In this document: positions 45,775 to 54,800 of the stretch, piece after piece
Numbering within the stretch: the stretch's first letter is position 1
Layout: the number at the start of each line of letters is the position of its first letter
Source: Paenibacillus sp. J31TS4
GTDB taxonomy: Bacteria > Bacillota > Bacilli > Paenibacillales > NBRC-103111
DNA length: 64,000 bases
Direction: 5' to 3'
Assembly: GCF_018403265.1 (NCBI RefSeq)
Contig: NZ_BOSI01000003.1
Coordinates: forward strand, 248,001-312,000
Translations under genes and position numbers: made by a program
Notes under the pieces: model-generated
Database searches by the model: none
Seen by the model: only the letters and a program-made list of their open reading frames with translations
What the model was told of the DNA's origin: nothing

Positions 45775-48700
45775 GTCTGCTTTCCTCTCCCGACAGCTCC
45801 TCATCCGGCTCCGCCAGCGGCTTGCGGCGGAACTTGACCAGCGCCTCGTAGACGATCGGCACAATGAGCAGCGTGAGCAGCGTCGAGCTGATCAGGCCGC
45901 CGATGACCGTCACACCCAGCCCTTTGGAGATGAGGCTGCCGCTGGTGCTCTCGAACCCGAGGGCGAGCGGCAGCAGAGCGCCGACGGTGGCAAGAGCGGT
46001 CATCAGAATCGGACGCAGCCGCGTGCCGCCGGCCTCAAGCAGCGCTTCTCTCGTGCTCAGGCCTTCCAGTTCCTTGCGATGGACCCGGTCGAGCAGCACG
46101 ATCGCGTTCGTCACGACAATTCCGATCAGCATCAGCGCGCCCATAAGCGCCGAGGCGCTGATCGTCTCTCCGGCTACGAACAGGCCGAGCAAAGCGCCGA
46201 TGACGATGAACGGAAGCGAGAACAGGATCGCGAACGGGGTGAGCGCCCCGCCGAACGTAATGACGAGCAGCAGATAGACGATGGCTACAGCTGCCGCCAT
46301 GGCAAGGCCCAGCTGGGTGAACGTATCGTTGATCTGCTCCGTTACCCCGCCGAATTCGACCTTGACCGATTCGGGGAGATCCAGCTTCTTCACTTCGTCC
46401 TGCAGCTCGGTCGAGACGCTGCCCACGTCCTTGGACTTGACGTTCGCCTTTACCTCTGCATACAGCTTGCCGTTTTTCTGGGTGACGGTGTTAGGGGACG
46501 TCCCTTTTTCGACCGTCACGACATCCTTCAGCGGGATCTGCACGCCGAGCGGGGAAGCGATCGTCTTGTTCTCGATATCCGCGATGCTGCCGTACTTCTC
46601 GGCGTCCACATGGACGACGACGTCATACGATTTGCCGTCCGCCTTCACCTGCGTCAGCACGGGCTCCTTCCTCACAGGGCTGAGCGCCATCGCTATCTGG
46701 CCTGCGGTGAGTCCGTACCGGCTCAGCTTCTGCTGGTCGGCGACCAGCGTGTACTGGGCGTACGTCTGGGACAAGCTGCTCGACACTTTCTCGAGCGTGT
46801 CCTTGTTCTCCATAAGTGCCTGGACCTTCTGGACCGCGGGAGTCACCTCGTCCATGCTGTCTCCGTAGACGAGCAGGCTCAGCGAGCCGCCGCCGAGGCC
46901 GCCGCCCATATCCATCGTGCTCCATTTGCCCTTCTCGTCCAGCTTGGCGAGGTCAGCGATCAGGTTCTTCTTCTCCTCGGCGAAGCCCTTGGTATCCTCC
47001 TTGTATTCGATATAAAACAGGCCGGACTTGTCGTTGCCTCCGCCGAACGGATTGCCTCCGCCGCCGATCGAATACTGGAGATTGGTAACGTCCGGACGGG
47101 CGAGAATCTGCTTCTCGGCCTCGAGCGCCGTCTTCTCGACATCCTCAAGCAGGATGCCCGGGCCCGGATTATAGGTTACGAGCACGTACTTCTGCTCTTC
47201 CTCGGGAAGGAAGCTGACGCCGACCGGCTTCACGAGCGCGAGGCTCCCCGCCAGCAGCACGATGGCGATGATCGAGGTGACGGCCTTGTGATTCAGCGAC
47301 CAGTTCAGCAGCTGCCGGTACTTGACCGCGAGCTTGCCGGTATGCTCGTCGTCGTGGGAGCGCGGGGCTTTGCGCTCAGCGCGCTTCGGCGTCTGCAGCC
47401 CCTGACGCAGTCCTTCGCGGTAGGCCGAGTCCCCGCCTACCGCCGGCTCCTCGGCTGCTGGCTGCAGCCGCTCCCGCTGTGCCGCGCGGGGCTTCAGCCG
47501 GCTGCGGAACATGGCATGCGCCATCGCCGGTACGACCGTAATCGCGACGAGAAGCGAAGCGAGCAGCGAGAACACCATCGTGAGCGCGAACGGGTTGAAC
47601 AGCTGGCCGATCGGACCGCTGACAAGCGCGAGCGGCAGGAAGACGGCGATCGTCACGAGCGTCGACGAGAGAATCGGCAGGAACATCTCCCGGGTGGCCG
47701 AGATGACGAGTGCTTTGCCCGACAGCTTCTCGGACTTCAGCGACATGCGCCGATAGATGTTCTCGATGACGACGATCGAATCGTCGACGACGCGTCCGAT
47801 CGCGACCGTCATCGCGCCGAGCGTCATGATGTTCAGCGTAATGTCCAGTCCCCGGAGGATGAGAATGCCGATGACGAGCGACAGCGGAATCGAGACGATC
47901 GAGATGACGGTCGTCCGGAAGTTCCGCAGGAACAGCAGGATGACGATAACGGCGAACAGGGCGCCGAAGACGGCCTTGGTCAGCATCGTCTTGACCGAAT
48001 CCTGGATCGGCTTGCCCTGGTCGAGCAGCACGATCGCCTGGACGCCGGGATTGTCCTTCTCAATGCGCTCGGCTTCCTTCTTCACCTGGTTGACCACGTC
48101 GACCGTATTGGCGTCGGCGGCCTTAGTAATGTTCAGACCAACCGACAGGTTGCCGTTCGTCCGCGAAACCGAGTCCGCCTTGGCCACCAGCTCGACCTTG
48201 GCGATGTCGGACAGCGGAACGACCGGGATGCCTGTCACTGCCGGAATGGCTGCCGCTGGCATGTCGCCAGCCGCTCCCGGAGACTGGCCCTGGGCGCCGG
48301 CTGCGGCAGCCGCATCAGCCGCGCCCGCTGGCATGCCTGCGGCTCCGGCTTGTCCGGTCGCGCCGCCTGCCGCCGCCTGCCCGCTTCCCGACGGGATAAC
48401 GGGAATGGCCAGCTTCTTGAGATCGTCGACGGTCGTCACGCGCCCGTCCACGACGATCGTGTTCTCCTCGTGGCCGAGCTCGAACAGACCGAGCGGCGCT
48501 TTGACGGCAGAGCCCTTGATTACGCCTTCGACGGTCTCGCGACTCAGTCCGAGCGACTTGAGCTTGGCGTCGTCATACGTCAGACGGACCTCCTTCATCT
48601 GCTGACCGGACACCGAAACGGTGCCGACGCCCTCGATAGCTTCGAGCGCCGGCTTGATGTCGGTCTCGACGAGCTTGGTGATCTCCTCAAGCGGCTTGCC

Positions 48701-49135
48701 CTCGCCCGACACGCTGAGCGAGACGACCGGGAAGGCGTTCAGGCTGATCCGCGAGATTTTGGGCTCCTGCGCGCCTTCCGGCAGCGCAAATCCCTTCATC
48801 GCCTGGGTCAGCTCGGTTTCGGCCTTGTCCATATTCTGGCCGTAATCGTACTGCATCGTGATCGACGAGACGTTCTCCATCGAAGTGGAGTTGACGGAGT
48901 CGACCCCGCCTACATTCTTGAATCGCTGCTCGAGCGGCTTGGTCACCTTTTCGAGCACTTCCTCCGGCGCGGCGCCCGGGTAGACGGTGCTGACGGTCAG
49001 AATCGGTACCTCGATATCCGGAATCGTCTCCTGTTTCATCGTCATGCCCGCGTACAGCCCGGAAACCGTCACGATGACGGTCATCAGGAAGATGGCGAAC
49101 TTGTTGTTCAGAGAAAATCGAATGATGCCCTTCAC
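45767..49135 (-). CDS. RND-family efflux transporter (SwrC/AcrB type)
   Basis: 1122 residues with two homologous halves, each a membrane helix, an extracytoplasmic porter domain and a five-helix bundle. Landmarks: the N-terminus MKGIIRFSLNNKFAIFLMTVIVTVSGLYAG, the proton-relay helix TLGAMTVAIGRVVDDSIVVIENIYR, and ALMLIGIVVTNAIVLLDRVHR in the second half. Residues 249-303 are a low-complexity Ala/Gly/Pro/Gln insertion in the porter domain, and a charged stretch lies in the central loop. Gram-positive relatives export surfactants and lipids. No membrane-fusion protein gene is present. The tetR gene overlaps its end. Confidence 0.93.
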   Translation of the reverse strand: MKGIIRFSLNNKFAIFLMTVIVTVSGLYAGMTMKQETIPDIEVPILTVSTVYPGAAPEEVLEKVTKPLEQRFKNVGGVDSVNSTSMENVSSITMQYDYGQNMDKAETELTQAMKGFALPEGAQEPKISRISLNAFPVVSLSVSGEGKPLEEITKLVETDIKPALEAIEGVGTVSVSGQQMKEVRLTYDDAKLKSLGLSRETVEGVIKGSAVKAPLGLFELGHEENTIVVDGRVTTVDDLKKLAIPVIPSGSGQAAAGGATGQAGAAGMPAGAADAAAAAGAQGQSPGAAGDMPAAAIPAVTGIPVVPLSDIAKVELVAKADSVSRTNGNLSVGLNITKAADANTVDVVNQVKKEAERIEKDNPGVQAIVLLDQGKPIQDSVKTMLTKAVFGALFAVIVILLFLRNFRTTVISIVSIPLSLVIGILILRGLDITLNIMTLGAMTVAIGRVVDDSIVVIENIYRRMSLKSEKLSGKALVISATREMFLPILSSTLVTIAVFLPLALVSGPIGQLFNPFALTMVFSLLASLLVAITVVPAMAHAMFRSRLKPRAAQRERLQPAAEEPAVGGDSAYREGLRQGLQTPKRAERKAPRSHDDEHTGKLAVKYRQLLNWSLNHKAVTSIIAIVLLAGSLALVKPVGVSFLPEEEQKYVLVTYNPGPGILLEDVEKTALEAEKQILARPDVTNLQYSIGGGGNPFGGGNDKSGLFYIEYKEDTKGFAEEKKNLIADLAKLDEKGKWSTMDMGGGLGGGSLSLLVYGDSMDEVTPAVQKVQALMENKDTLEKVSSSLSQTYAQYTLVADQQKLSRYGLTAGQIAMALSPVRKEPVLTQVKADGKSYDVVVHVDAEKYGSIADIENKTIASPLGVQIPLKDVVTVEKGTSPNTVTQKNGKLYAEVKANVKSKDVGSVSTELQDEVKKLDLPESVKVEFGGVTEQINDTFTQLGLAMAAAVAIVYLLLVITFGGALTPFAILFSLPFIVIGALLGLFVAGETISASALMGALMLIGIVVTNAIVLLDRVHRKELEGLSTREALLEAGGTRLRPILMTALATVGALLPLALGFESTSGSLISKGLGVTVIGGLISSTLLTLLIVPIVYEALVKFRRKPLAEPDEELSGEESRHG

Positions 49136-49193
49136 TGGTTCACTTCCGTTCTTGTCGTAGTTTGGCGAAAATTCGACCTATGGTAAGATTAAT

Positions 49194-49228
49194 CGAACAG
49201 CGTTCAAATTTCAACTGAACGTGTTTCG
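49194..49228. promoter_or_regulatory. Inverted repeat, candidate TetR operator
   Basis: CGAACAGCGTTCA and TGAACGTGTTTCG are imperfect inverted arms (10 of 13 positions) 9 nt apart, 60-90 nt upstream of the exporter start. They overlap weak promoter-like boxes on the minus strand. Confidence 0.5.
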
Positions 49229-49275
49229 AACCCTCTTCCCCCCTCTTTCCCCCTATCTCCGTCCCCTTTTCCCAC

Positions 49276-49305
49276 AAAAAAAGACACTCCGAAATGGAGT
49301 GTCTT
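49276..49305 (-). terminator. Terminator of the Tat oxidoreductase operon
   Basis: A 10-bp AAGACACTCC/GGAGTGTCTT stem with a seven-base T run on the minus strand. Confidence 0.92.
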
Positions 49306-49319
49306 AACCGCCAATCCGG

Positions 49320-49514
49320 CTACGCGCGCGGCTCTTCCTTGCCCGGCGGCAGCTCTTCTCTGCCATCCTCGATTACTCCCCGGGTGGAGTTCTTGAATTC
49401 GCGAAGCGTGTCGCCGAACGCCCGTCCGAGCAGCGGCAGCTTGGCCGGCCCGAAGACGATGAGCGCGATGGCGAGAATGATGATCAAGCCGGATACGCCA
49501 ATATTGTTGAACAT
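49320..49514 (-). CDS. tatA: Twin-arginine translocase subunit TatA
   Basis: 64 residues: one membrane helix (VSGLIIILAIALIVFGPAKLP, with the conserved FGPAKLP hinge), an amphipathic helix (LGRAFGDTLREFKNSTRGV) and an acidic tail. GAAAGGAGGG precedes the ATG at 49514; the longer frame to 49679 overlaps tatC. It is the last gene of the operon and oligomerises with TatC to export folded proteins. Confidence 0.94.
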   Translation of the reverse strand: MFNNIGVSGLIIILAIALIVFGPAKLPLLGRAFGDTLREFKNSTRGVIEDGREELPPGKEEPRA

Positions 49515-49533
49515 GGGACGCCCTCCTTTCCGG

Positions 49534-50283
49534 TCAGCGGCCCGCGGCGGGCGCGAGCCGTCTGCCGTAATACTTGGCCGAGACGAACACGCTGATCTCG
49601 AACAGCAAAATGAGCGGGACGGTGACCGACAGGTGGGAGACGAAGTCCGGCGGCGAGATGCAAGAGCCTGTAATAGCAAGCGCCAGGTAGGCGTACTTGC
49701 GCGTCCGGCGCAGCCTCTCCGGCGTCAGCACCCCGATCCGGGTCAGGAAGACGGCCACGAGTGGCATCTCGAAGGCGACCGCGACCGGGATGACGACGTT
49801 GAAGAGGAAGCTGAAATACCGATCGATGCCGTACGTCTCTACAGCTCCTATCGACAGGTTCATCTTTTGCAGGAAGCCGACCATCATCGGGAAGACGCCG
49901 AAGTAGCCGAAGGCAAGTCCCACAATGAAGAGCGCGAACGAGACCGGGACATACAGCAGCGAGCCCCGCGCCTCGTCCGGCGTCAGTCCCGGGCGGACGA
50001 ATGCCCAGATCTGGTACAGCAGGACGGGCAGCGTGCCGACCGCCGCCACGAGGAACGCGCACCGCATGTAGATAAACAGGCCGTCGGTGAGCGAAAAAAC
50101 GTTCCAGACGACGGGCACCGCGAACGGGTGCCCCTTGAGCAGCAGAAGAAGATCCGGTGCCGCGTAGAGCCCCGCCGCGAGCAGCACCAGAAACCATAGT
50201 GCGACCTTGATCAGCCTGCCGCGCAGTTCTCCGAGGTGACGGACGGCTTCCTCCAGCGTCTCGTTTGCCTGCGTCCCTTCCAT
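49534..50283 (-). CDS. tatC: Twin-arginine translocase subunit TatC
   Basis: 249 residues, six membrane helices. Typical TatC features are HLGELRGRLIKVALWF at the N-terminus, LYQIWAFVRPGLTPDEAR (the receptor loop with a conserved F-x-x-P-x-L), the FGYF region and CISPPDFVSHLSVTVPLILLFEISVFVS. It recognises twin-arginine signals. It lies in one transcript with the probable Tat substrate genes upstream (37-nt gap) and tatA downstream (19-nt gap), suggesting a dedicated translocase. Confidence 0.94.
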   Translation of the reverse strand: MEGTQANETLEEAVRHLGELRGRLIKVALWFLVLLAAGLYAAPDLLLLLKGHPFAVPVVWNVFSLTDGLFIYMRCAFLVAAVGTLPVLLYQIWAFVRPGLTPDEARGSLLYVPVSFALFIVGLAFGYFGVFPMMVGFLQKMNLSIGAVETYGIDRYFSFLFNVVIPVAVAFEMPLVAVFLTRIGVLTPERLRRTRKYAYLALAITGSCISPPDFVSHLSVTVPLILLFEISVFVSAKYYGRRLAPAAGR

Positions 50284-50320
50284 GCGGCTTCTCCTCCCTT
50301 CCTTATGCCCATCTGCTTAG

Positions 50321-52045
50321 TCAGCCGATCATGCCCTTGCCCTGCTGCATATACTTGGTGATGCCTTCGGCCGCTCGGTAGGCGAGCGCACCGAGCGTGC
50401 CCGTAGGGTTGTAGCCGCTGTTGTGCGTGAAGGCGTTCGCCCCGATTACGAATACGTTCTCCGCGTCCCACATCTGCATGTGCGTGTTCGTGGCCGAATT
50501 GCCGGGGTCTGTGCCCATGACGGCGCCGCCCGTGTTGTGGGTCGATTGGTACGGCACGATGTCGTAGTTGCTGATCGTATTGGAGGCCTGCGTCTTGGTG
50601 GCCTTCATCTCGTTGGCGATGGCGATCGTCTTGGTCGCCATGAACTTGATCATCTCCCGGTCCTGATCCTCGAAGTCGTACGTGATCCGCAGCAGCGGCC
50701 GCCCGTAGACATCCTTGTAGGTCGGGTCCAGGTCGAGGTAATGGTGGCGCCACGGCAGACTCGAGCCCTGCACGCCGATGGTCAGGATGCGGTTGTAGTA
50801 ATGGAGCGACTGCTTCTTGAACTCCTTGCCCCACTTGGGCGTGCCCGCGGGCGTCGGATTCGTCTGGATCGGCCGGAAGCCGGCCTGCGTATACCGGATG
50901 TTCGCCCCGTGAAGGAACGGCAGATTCGAGTGGTCGAAGTTATCGCCGTTGAAATCGTCGATACAGCTCCCGAGCGCGCCCGCGCCCGCGAACAGATTGA
51001 ATTCGCGGTCCTCGTAGATCGCCTGCGCCCCGCCTCCGTTGACCTGGTACGCATAGTTCCGGCCGATGACCCCCGTGCCCGTGGACGGGTCGTACGGCTT
51101 GCCCAGCTTGGACAAGAGCAGGAGACGGACGTTGTGCAGCGCGTAGCTGGTCAAGACGACGACGTCGGCCGGCTGCTCGAACTCCTCGCCGGTCAGCGTG
51201 TTGATATACCGGACCCCGGTCGCTCGCCCGCCGGTATGCAGCACCTCCATCACATTGCTCAGGTCGCGCAGCTCGAAATTGCCTGTTTTCTCCGCGACGG
51301 GCAGAACCGTTACAACCGGGTCTGACTTGGCTCCGTACTCGCAGCCGAACCGTTCGCAGAAGCCACAGTATTGGCAGGCGGCCCGGGAGATGCCGTCGGG
51401 ATTTGTATAATTGTCGGCAAGGTTCGCCGAGGGAACCATGTACGGGTGGTAGCCTAGCTTCTTGGCCGCTTCCTCGAACAGCTTGATGCCCGGCGTCTTC
51501 TTCATCGGCCCGACCGGAAAATCCGCCGACCGCTTGCCGACCATCGGATTCTGGCCCTTGTCGCCGCTGATGCCCGCCATCTTCTCGTACTTGTCGAAGT
51601 ACGGCTCCAGCTCGTCGTAGGTGATTCCCCAGTCCTGCAGCTGCATCCCATCGGGGATTTTCTTGGCGCCGTACCGCTCGATCGTCTTGGTCCGGATCTG
51701 GAAGTCGTACGGCAGGAACCGGTAATTCTGTCCGTTCCAGTGCACGCCGGAACCTCCGACACCCTCTCCAAGCAAGAACGAGCCGTGTGTGCGCATCGGC
51801 AGCGCCGTCATTTTGGACGTATTCCGGAAGGTGATCGACTCCCGGGACAAATCCTGCATCAGATCGTAACGGAGCGCATAGCGCAGCTCGTCATGGACCA
51901 TGAAGTAATCCTCGGTCTTGCGCCGTTTGCCCCGCTCGAGACCGACGGTCTTGATGCCCGCCTTGGCCAGCTCCGCCGCGATAATGCCGCCCATCCAGCC
52001 CATTCCGACGATGACGACCGGCACTTTGGGTAATTTCGTTGCCAT
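50321..52045 (-). CDS. GMC-family oxidoreductase, gluconate-2-dehydrogenase large-subunit type
   Basis: 574 residues. N-terminal FAD fold VPVVIVGMGWMGGIIAAELAKAGIKTVGLERG; GGSGVHWNGQNYRFLPYDF; a four-cysteine group C224-x2-C227-x2-C230-x4-C235, a position where related FAD dehydrogenases hold an iron-sulfur cluster; C-terminal HNTGGAVMGTDPGNSATN and NSGYNPTGTLGALAYRAAE. It oxidises a sugar or alcohol. It has no signal peptide of its own, while the gene 14 nt upstream has a Tat signal, so it probably travels as a passenger. No cytochrome subunit is present. Confidence 0.88.
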   Translation of the reverse strand: MATKLPKVPVVIVGMGWMGGIIAAELAKAGIKTVGLERGKRRKTEDYFMVHDELRYALRYDLMQDLSRESITFRNTSKMTALPMRTHGSFLLGEGVGGSGVHWNGQNYRFLPYDFQIRTKTIERYGAKKIPDGMQLQDWGITYDELEPYFDKYEKMAGISGDKGQNPMVGKRSADFPVGPMKKTPGIKLFEEAAKKLGYHPYMVPSANLADNYTNPDGISRAACQYCGFCERFGCEYGAKSDPVVTVLPVAEKTGNFELRDLSNVMEVLHTGGRATGVRYINTLTGEEFEQPADVVVLTSYALHNVRLLLLSKLGKPYDPSTGTGVIGRNYAYQVNGGGAQAIYEDREFNLFAGAGALGSCIDDFNGDNFDHSNLPFLHGANIRYTQAGFRPIQTNPTPAGTPKWGKEFKKQSLHYYNRILTIGVQGSSLPWRHHYLDLDPTYKDVYGRPLLRITYDFEDQDREMIKFMATKTIAIANEMKATKTQASNTISNYDIVPYQSTHNTGGAVMGTDPGNSATNTHMQMWDAENVFVIGANAFTHNSGYNPTGTLGALAYRAAEGITKYMQQGKGMIG

Positions 52046-52059
52046 GAATAGTCCCCTCC

Positions 52060-52854
52060 TTATCCGTGTTGCGTCATGTGATCGGACAGACTGGCCGGCT
52101 CGTAGGTGACGAACTCTTCCTTCTCGATGATGTCCATGTAGGTCATCTGGTTGCCGGGATACTTCTTCATGCGCCAGCCCTGCATATCCTTATTGCCGCC
52201 ATACAGCGGGTCCGAATAGGCACCCTCGAGCGTCGAAGAGCGCAGCAGGTTAAAGAACACGCTGCTCGGCAGCCCGTTAATCTGCACTTCCTGTCCCTTC
52301 TCAAAGACGGTCAGCAGCTCGTCCAGCTGCTCCGGCGTCAGATCGGGCACGCCCTTTTGGTATTTCTGCTGAGCGTAGTTTTTGACGGCCTGCAGGCCGG
52401 TCGAGAACAGCTCGTGGCGCTTGAAGATCGCCTGGTAACCCTGGGTCGCCTCGGCCTTTTGGAACGGCCCCATCATATAGTCGCGGCCGTTCGTGCCCCA
52501 CTGGCCCGCCAGCTGGTGGTCGATGAAGAACGCGACGCCGAGCGCCTTGGCCCCCGGTCCGAGCTCGTCCTCCGGAAAGATCCGCTCCGCGAGCGCCTCC
52601 GTCAGCGTGAACTGCTCGGCGTTCATATACATGAGCGCCTGGTTGAAATCCTTGGTTTGCTGACCGGGCTTCGCCGGCGTACCCGGCTGCGTTTGTTTCG
52701 GCTGGTTCATATTGCGGCCGATCAGGCCGCCCACCACGCCGCCGACGACGACTCCACCAAGCGCGGCACCCGATACCTTCAGAAATTTCCGTCTGGACTC
52801 GTCCTGCGGTCCATTCGGCTGCTTGGGCTGCTGGTCCTTTTCCTCTTCTGCCAT
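52060..52854 (-). CDS. Gluconate 2-dehydrogenase subunit 3-family protein with Tat signal
   Basis: 264 residues from the ATG at 52854 (GAGGGGG 8 nt upstream; an upstream extension to 53106 is unlikely). The N-region has the twin-arginine motif ESRRKFLKVSG followed by a hydrophobic stretch (AALGGVVVGGVVGGLIG) and a Pro/Gln/Lys linker. The subunit-3 domain follows (LTEALAERIFPEDELGPGAKALGVAFFIDHQLAGQWGTNGRDYMMGPF). It would escort the GMC subunit across the membrane by the Tat route. It is the first gene of the operon with tatC and tatA. Confidence 0.9.
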   Translation of the reverse strand: MAEEEKDQQPKQPNGPQDESRRKFLKVSGAALGGVVVGGVVGGLIGRNMNQPKQTQPGTPAKPGQQTKDFNQALMYMNAEQFTLTEALAERIFPEDELGPGAKALGVAFFIDHQLAGQWGTNGRDYMMGPFQKAEATQGYQAIFKRHELFSTGLQAVKNYAQQKYQKGVPDLTPEQLDELLTVFEKGQEVQINGLPSSVFFNLLRSSTLEGAYSDPLYGGNKDMQGWRMKKYPGNQMTYMDIIEKEEFVTYEPASLSDHMTQHG

Positions 52855-53212
52855 CCTGCTACCCCCTCTGCGCGGCAGCTCCTGCCTAGGAGGCGATGCT
52901 GCCGGGACGCGAATGATATTCCTCAGTATCACCCTTATCTGGAGGTTTATTCCTAGTCTGAACATGCCAAAAAACCCGCAGAACGCGGGTTCGCGGGTTG
53001 GAGCCTCAGCCGAAAGCCGGCCGGGCTGCGGTCTGCTGCCCGCAAGCCGTAACGGTCTGCCGGCGCAACAAAGCCCATGCTTGTATGAAGTTCTCTCGTT
53101 AACCATGGCGGAACAGACGTTCGGCCTGTTCTCGCCCGAGCCAAGACGCGGGCCGTTCGCTGACGGCGGCCCGGAGCATCCGGGAGGAGAAGCCTCTCCA
53201 CCCGCTCCTCCG
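52855..53212. other. Control region of the Tat operon
   Basis: No gene. Apart from the terminator at 52969-52991 I see no assignable promoter. The stretch 52992-53212 contains nothing recognisable. Confidence 0.4.
52969..52991 (-). terminator. Terminator facing the NicO gene
   Basis: AACCCGC (52973-52979) pairs with GCGGGTT (52985-52991), followed on the minus strand by TTTTTT. It is 220 nt beyond the stop of the gene at 53213. Confidence 0.75.
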
Positions 53213-53923
53213 TCAGGAGAACCAGAGCTGGAACAGCCCCTCGTTCACTCCCAGATTGTACATATAATACAAGCCGAATCCGACGCTGATCACGCCGGTC
53301 GCCCGGGTGAGCATCGCGTTGAGTGTCAGCCGGCCGGAGCTGAGCACGAACGGGATGCCGAGCAGCGTCGTGAAGAGCAGCATCCCGACGACGGTGCCCG
53401 CGCCGAAGATGAGAATATAGACGATGCCCTGTCCGACGCCATTCACCGTGCTCATCGTCAGGAGCACCATCGCTCCGCTGCCCGCGAGCCCATGGATGAA
53501 CCCGATCGCCAGCGACTTCCAGTAGGAGAACCCGGTATGGCGATGCGGCTCGGATCCGCCGGGGCCAGCGGCCAGAACATGTTTATGTACGCTTCCTTCG
53601 TGCTCGTGGCGGCGCAGTCTCAGCCGGCTGAGCGACGTGAAAGTCGTGACGCCCAGATAGACCAGCATGATCCCCACGAGGAATTCGAGCGACATCGCCC
53701 ACTTGTCCGGGATCTCGTCCTTCATCAGGATGAGCGCCGTCCCGACGACGAACAGCGTCGCCGTATGGCCGATGCCCCAGAAGACGCCGGCGAGCGAAGA
53801 CCGCCACAGCTGTTTGCTGCGGCTTGCGATCGTCGAAACTGCGATGACGTGATCCGGCTCGATCGCATGCTTGATGCCGAGCACGAAGCCCAGCGCCAAA
53901 ATAGACAGCAAGCTTGCTTCCAC
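53213..53923 (-). CDS. NicO/UreH-family membrane transporter
   Basis: About 236 residues from the GTG at 53923 (GGGGGGAAA 5 nt upstream); the longer frame to 54010 crosses a region of low protein character. Six membrane helices. The metal-family motif H-x4-D-H is seen in GIKHAIEPDHVIAVS, and GIGHTATLF and GFIHGLAGSGAMVLL are the other conserved helices. A His-rich loop (RRHEHEGSVHKHV...HRHTGF) lies between helices 3 and 4. It probably moves nickel or cobalt, or is a UreH-type accessory protein. The GntR gene lies 62 nt upstream on the same strand. Confidence 0.82.
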   Translation of the reverse strand: MEASLLSILALGFVLGIKHAIEPDHVIAVSTIASRSKQLWRSSLAGVFWGIGHTATLFVVGTALILMKDEIPDKWAMSLEFLVGIMLVYLGVTTFTSLSRLRLRRHEHEGSVHKHVLAAGPGGSEPHRHTGFSYWKSLAIGFIHGLAGSGAMVLLTMSTVNGVGQGIVYILIFGAGTVVGMLLFTTLLGIPFVLSSGRLTLNAMLTRATGVISVGFGLYYMYNLGVNEGLFQLWFS

Positions 53924-53985
53924 TACCCTTTCCCCCCATTCTTTTGTCGCCAGCCAGGCGAACGCTGCCCCGGCCGGCCGGTCCG

Positions 53986-54687
53986 TTAATTCCGGAACAT
54001 CTCCGGACACTTCTCCTTAATCGCCGGCAGCTCCTCCTCCAGCTTGCCGAGATGGGCCTCCAGCAGCCGGCCGACCGCCTCGGCGTCCCCGGTCCGGAGC
54101 CGCTCGAACAGCTCGGCGTGCTCCTGCACGAGGTTCGCCGTCTGCTCCAGCTCCTTCATTGCCAAAAGCCGCACCCGGTTCAAGTGGCCGCGCATCTGCC
54201 CGACCACATCCAGGAGCGTGCGGTTGCCCGCCAGCCCGAGGATGCAGACGTGGAACGCTTCGTCCAGCCGCAGGAAGCGGACGGCGTCCTGCTCACGCGC
54301 CGCCTCAGCCTGCTGCTCGAGCAGCAGCCCGATCTCCCGCTCGGCGCGGCGAAACGGCTCGGAGCCGTCCCATCGGCCGGCGACGGCGCGAAAGGCCCGG
54401 CTCTCCAGACTGAGCCGGACGAAGCCGCTCTCGCGGACTTTGTCCTCCGATAGGTACGCCACGCGCCGGTTGCGCTGCGGCAGCACGTCCACAAGCTGCT
54501 CCGCGATGAGCCGGTTGAACGCGTCGCGCACCGGCGTGCGGCTGATGCCCAGCTGCTCGGCCATCTCGTTCTCATAGATCAGCGTGCCGGGCGCCAGCTC
54601 CAGCGTGATGATCGCATCTCGGATCGTCTCGTACGCCTGCTCGCCCAGCGATTTGCCCGCAGCCAGCGGCATGGCGGGATTCCACAT
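53986..54687 (-). CDS. GntR/FCD-family transcriptional regulator
   Basis: 233 residues. The N-terminal winged helix is SLGEQAYETIRDAIITLELAPGTLIYENEMAEQLGISRTPVRDAFNRLIAEQLV. The C-terminal FCD ligand domain carries metal-ligand residues in LDEAFHVCILGLAGN and RGHLNRVRLL and ends EHAELFERLRTGDAEAVGRLLEAHL. Three GTATAC hexamers overlap its own promoter, suggesting autoregulation. The target may be the NicO gene that follows or an unlinked pathway. Confidence 0.9.
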   Translation of the reverse strand: MWNPAMPLAAGKSLGEQAYETIRDAIITLELAPGTLIYENEMAEQLGISRTPVRDAFNRLIAEQLVDVLPQRNRRVAYLSEDKVRESGFVRLSLESRAFRAVAGRWDGSEPFRRAEREIGLLLEQQAEAAREQDAVRFLRLDEAFHVCILGLAGNRTLLDVVGQMRGHLNRVRLLAMKELEQTANLVQEHAELFERLRTGDAEAVGRLLEAHLGKLEEELPAIKEKCPEMFRN

Positions 54688-54770
54688 AGCTCATCGCCTC
54701 CTAACTCCATCCTTACGCGCCGGACTGCCCGGTATGCATTCCGGCCAAATAGGCGCCTCTTTTCTACATC

Positions 54771-54800
54771 AGTATACCTGTATACAAGTATACCTGTCAA
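54771..54800 (-). promoter_or_regulatory. GntR promoter with three phased GTATAC operators
   Basis: Minus strand TTGACA (54795-54800), 18 nt, TATACT (54771-54776). GTATAC occurs at 54772, 54780 and 54788, exactly 8 bp apart, inside the promoter. Confidence 0.7.

Noticed and set aside
45701-49186. A 1161-codon open frame on the plus strand opposite the RND exporter
   Set aside because: It mirrors the exporter codon by codon, is rich in Arg/His/Asp/Gln without domains, and has no ribosome site; it is a high-GC antisense artefact.
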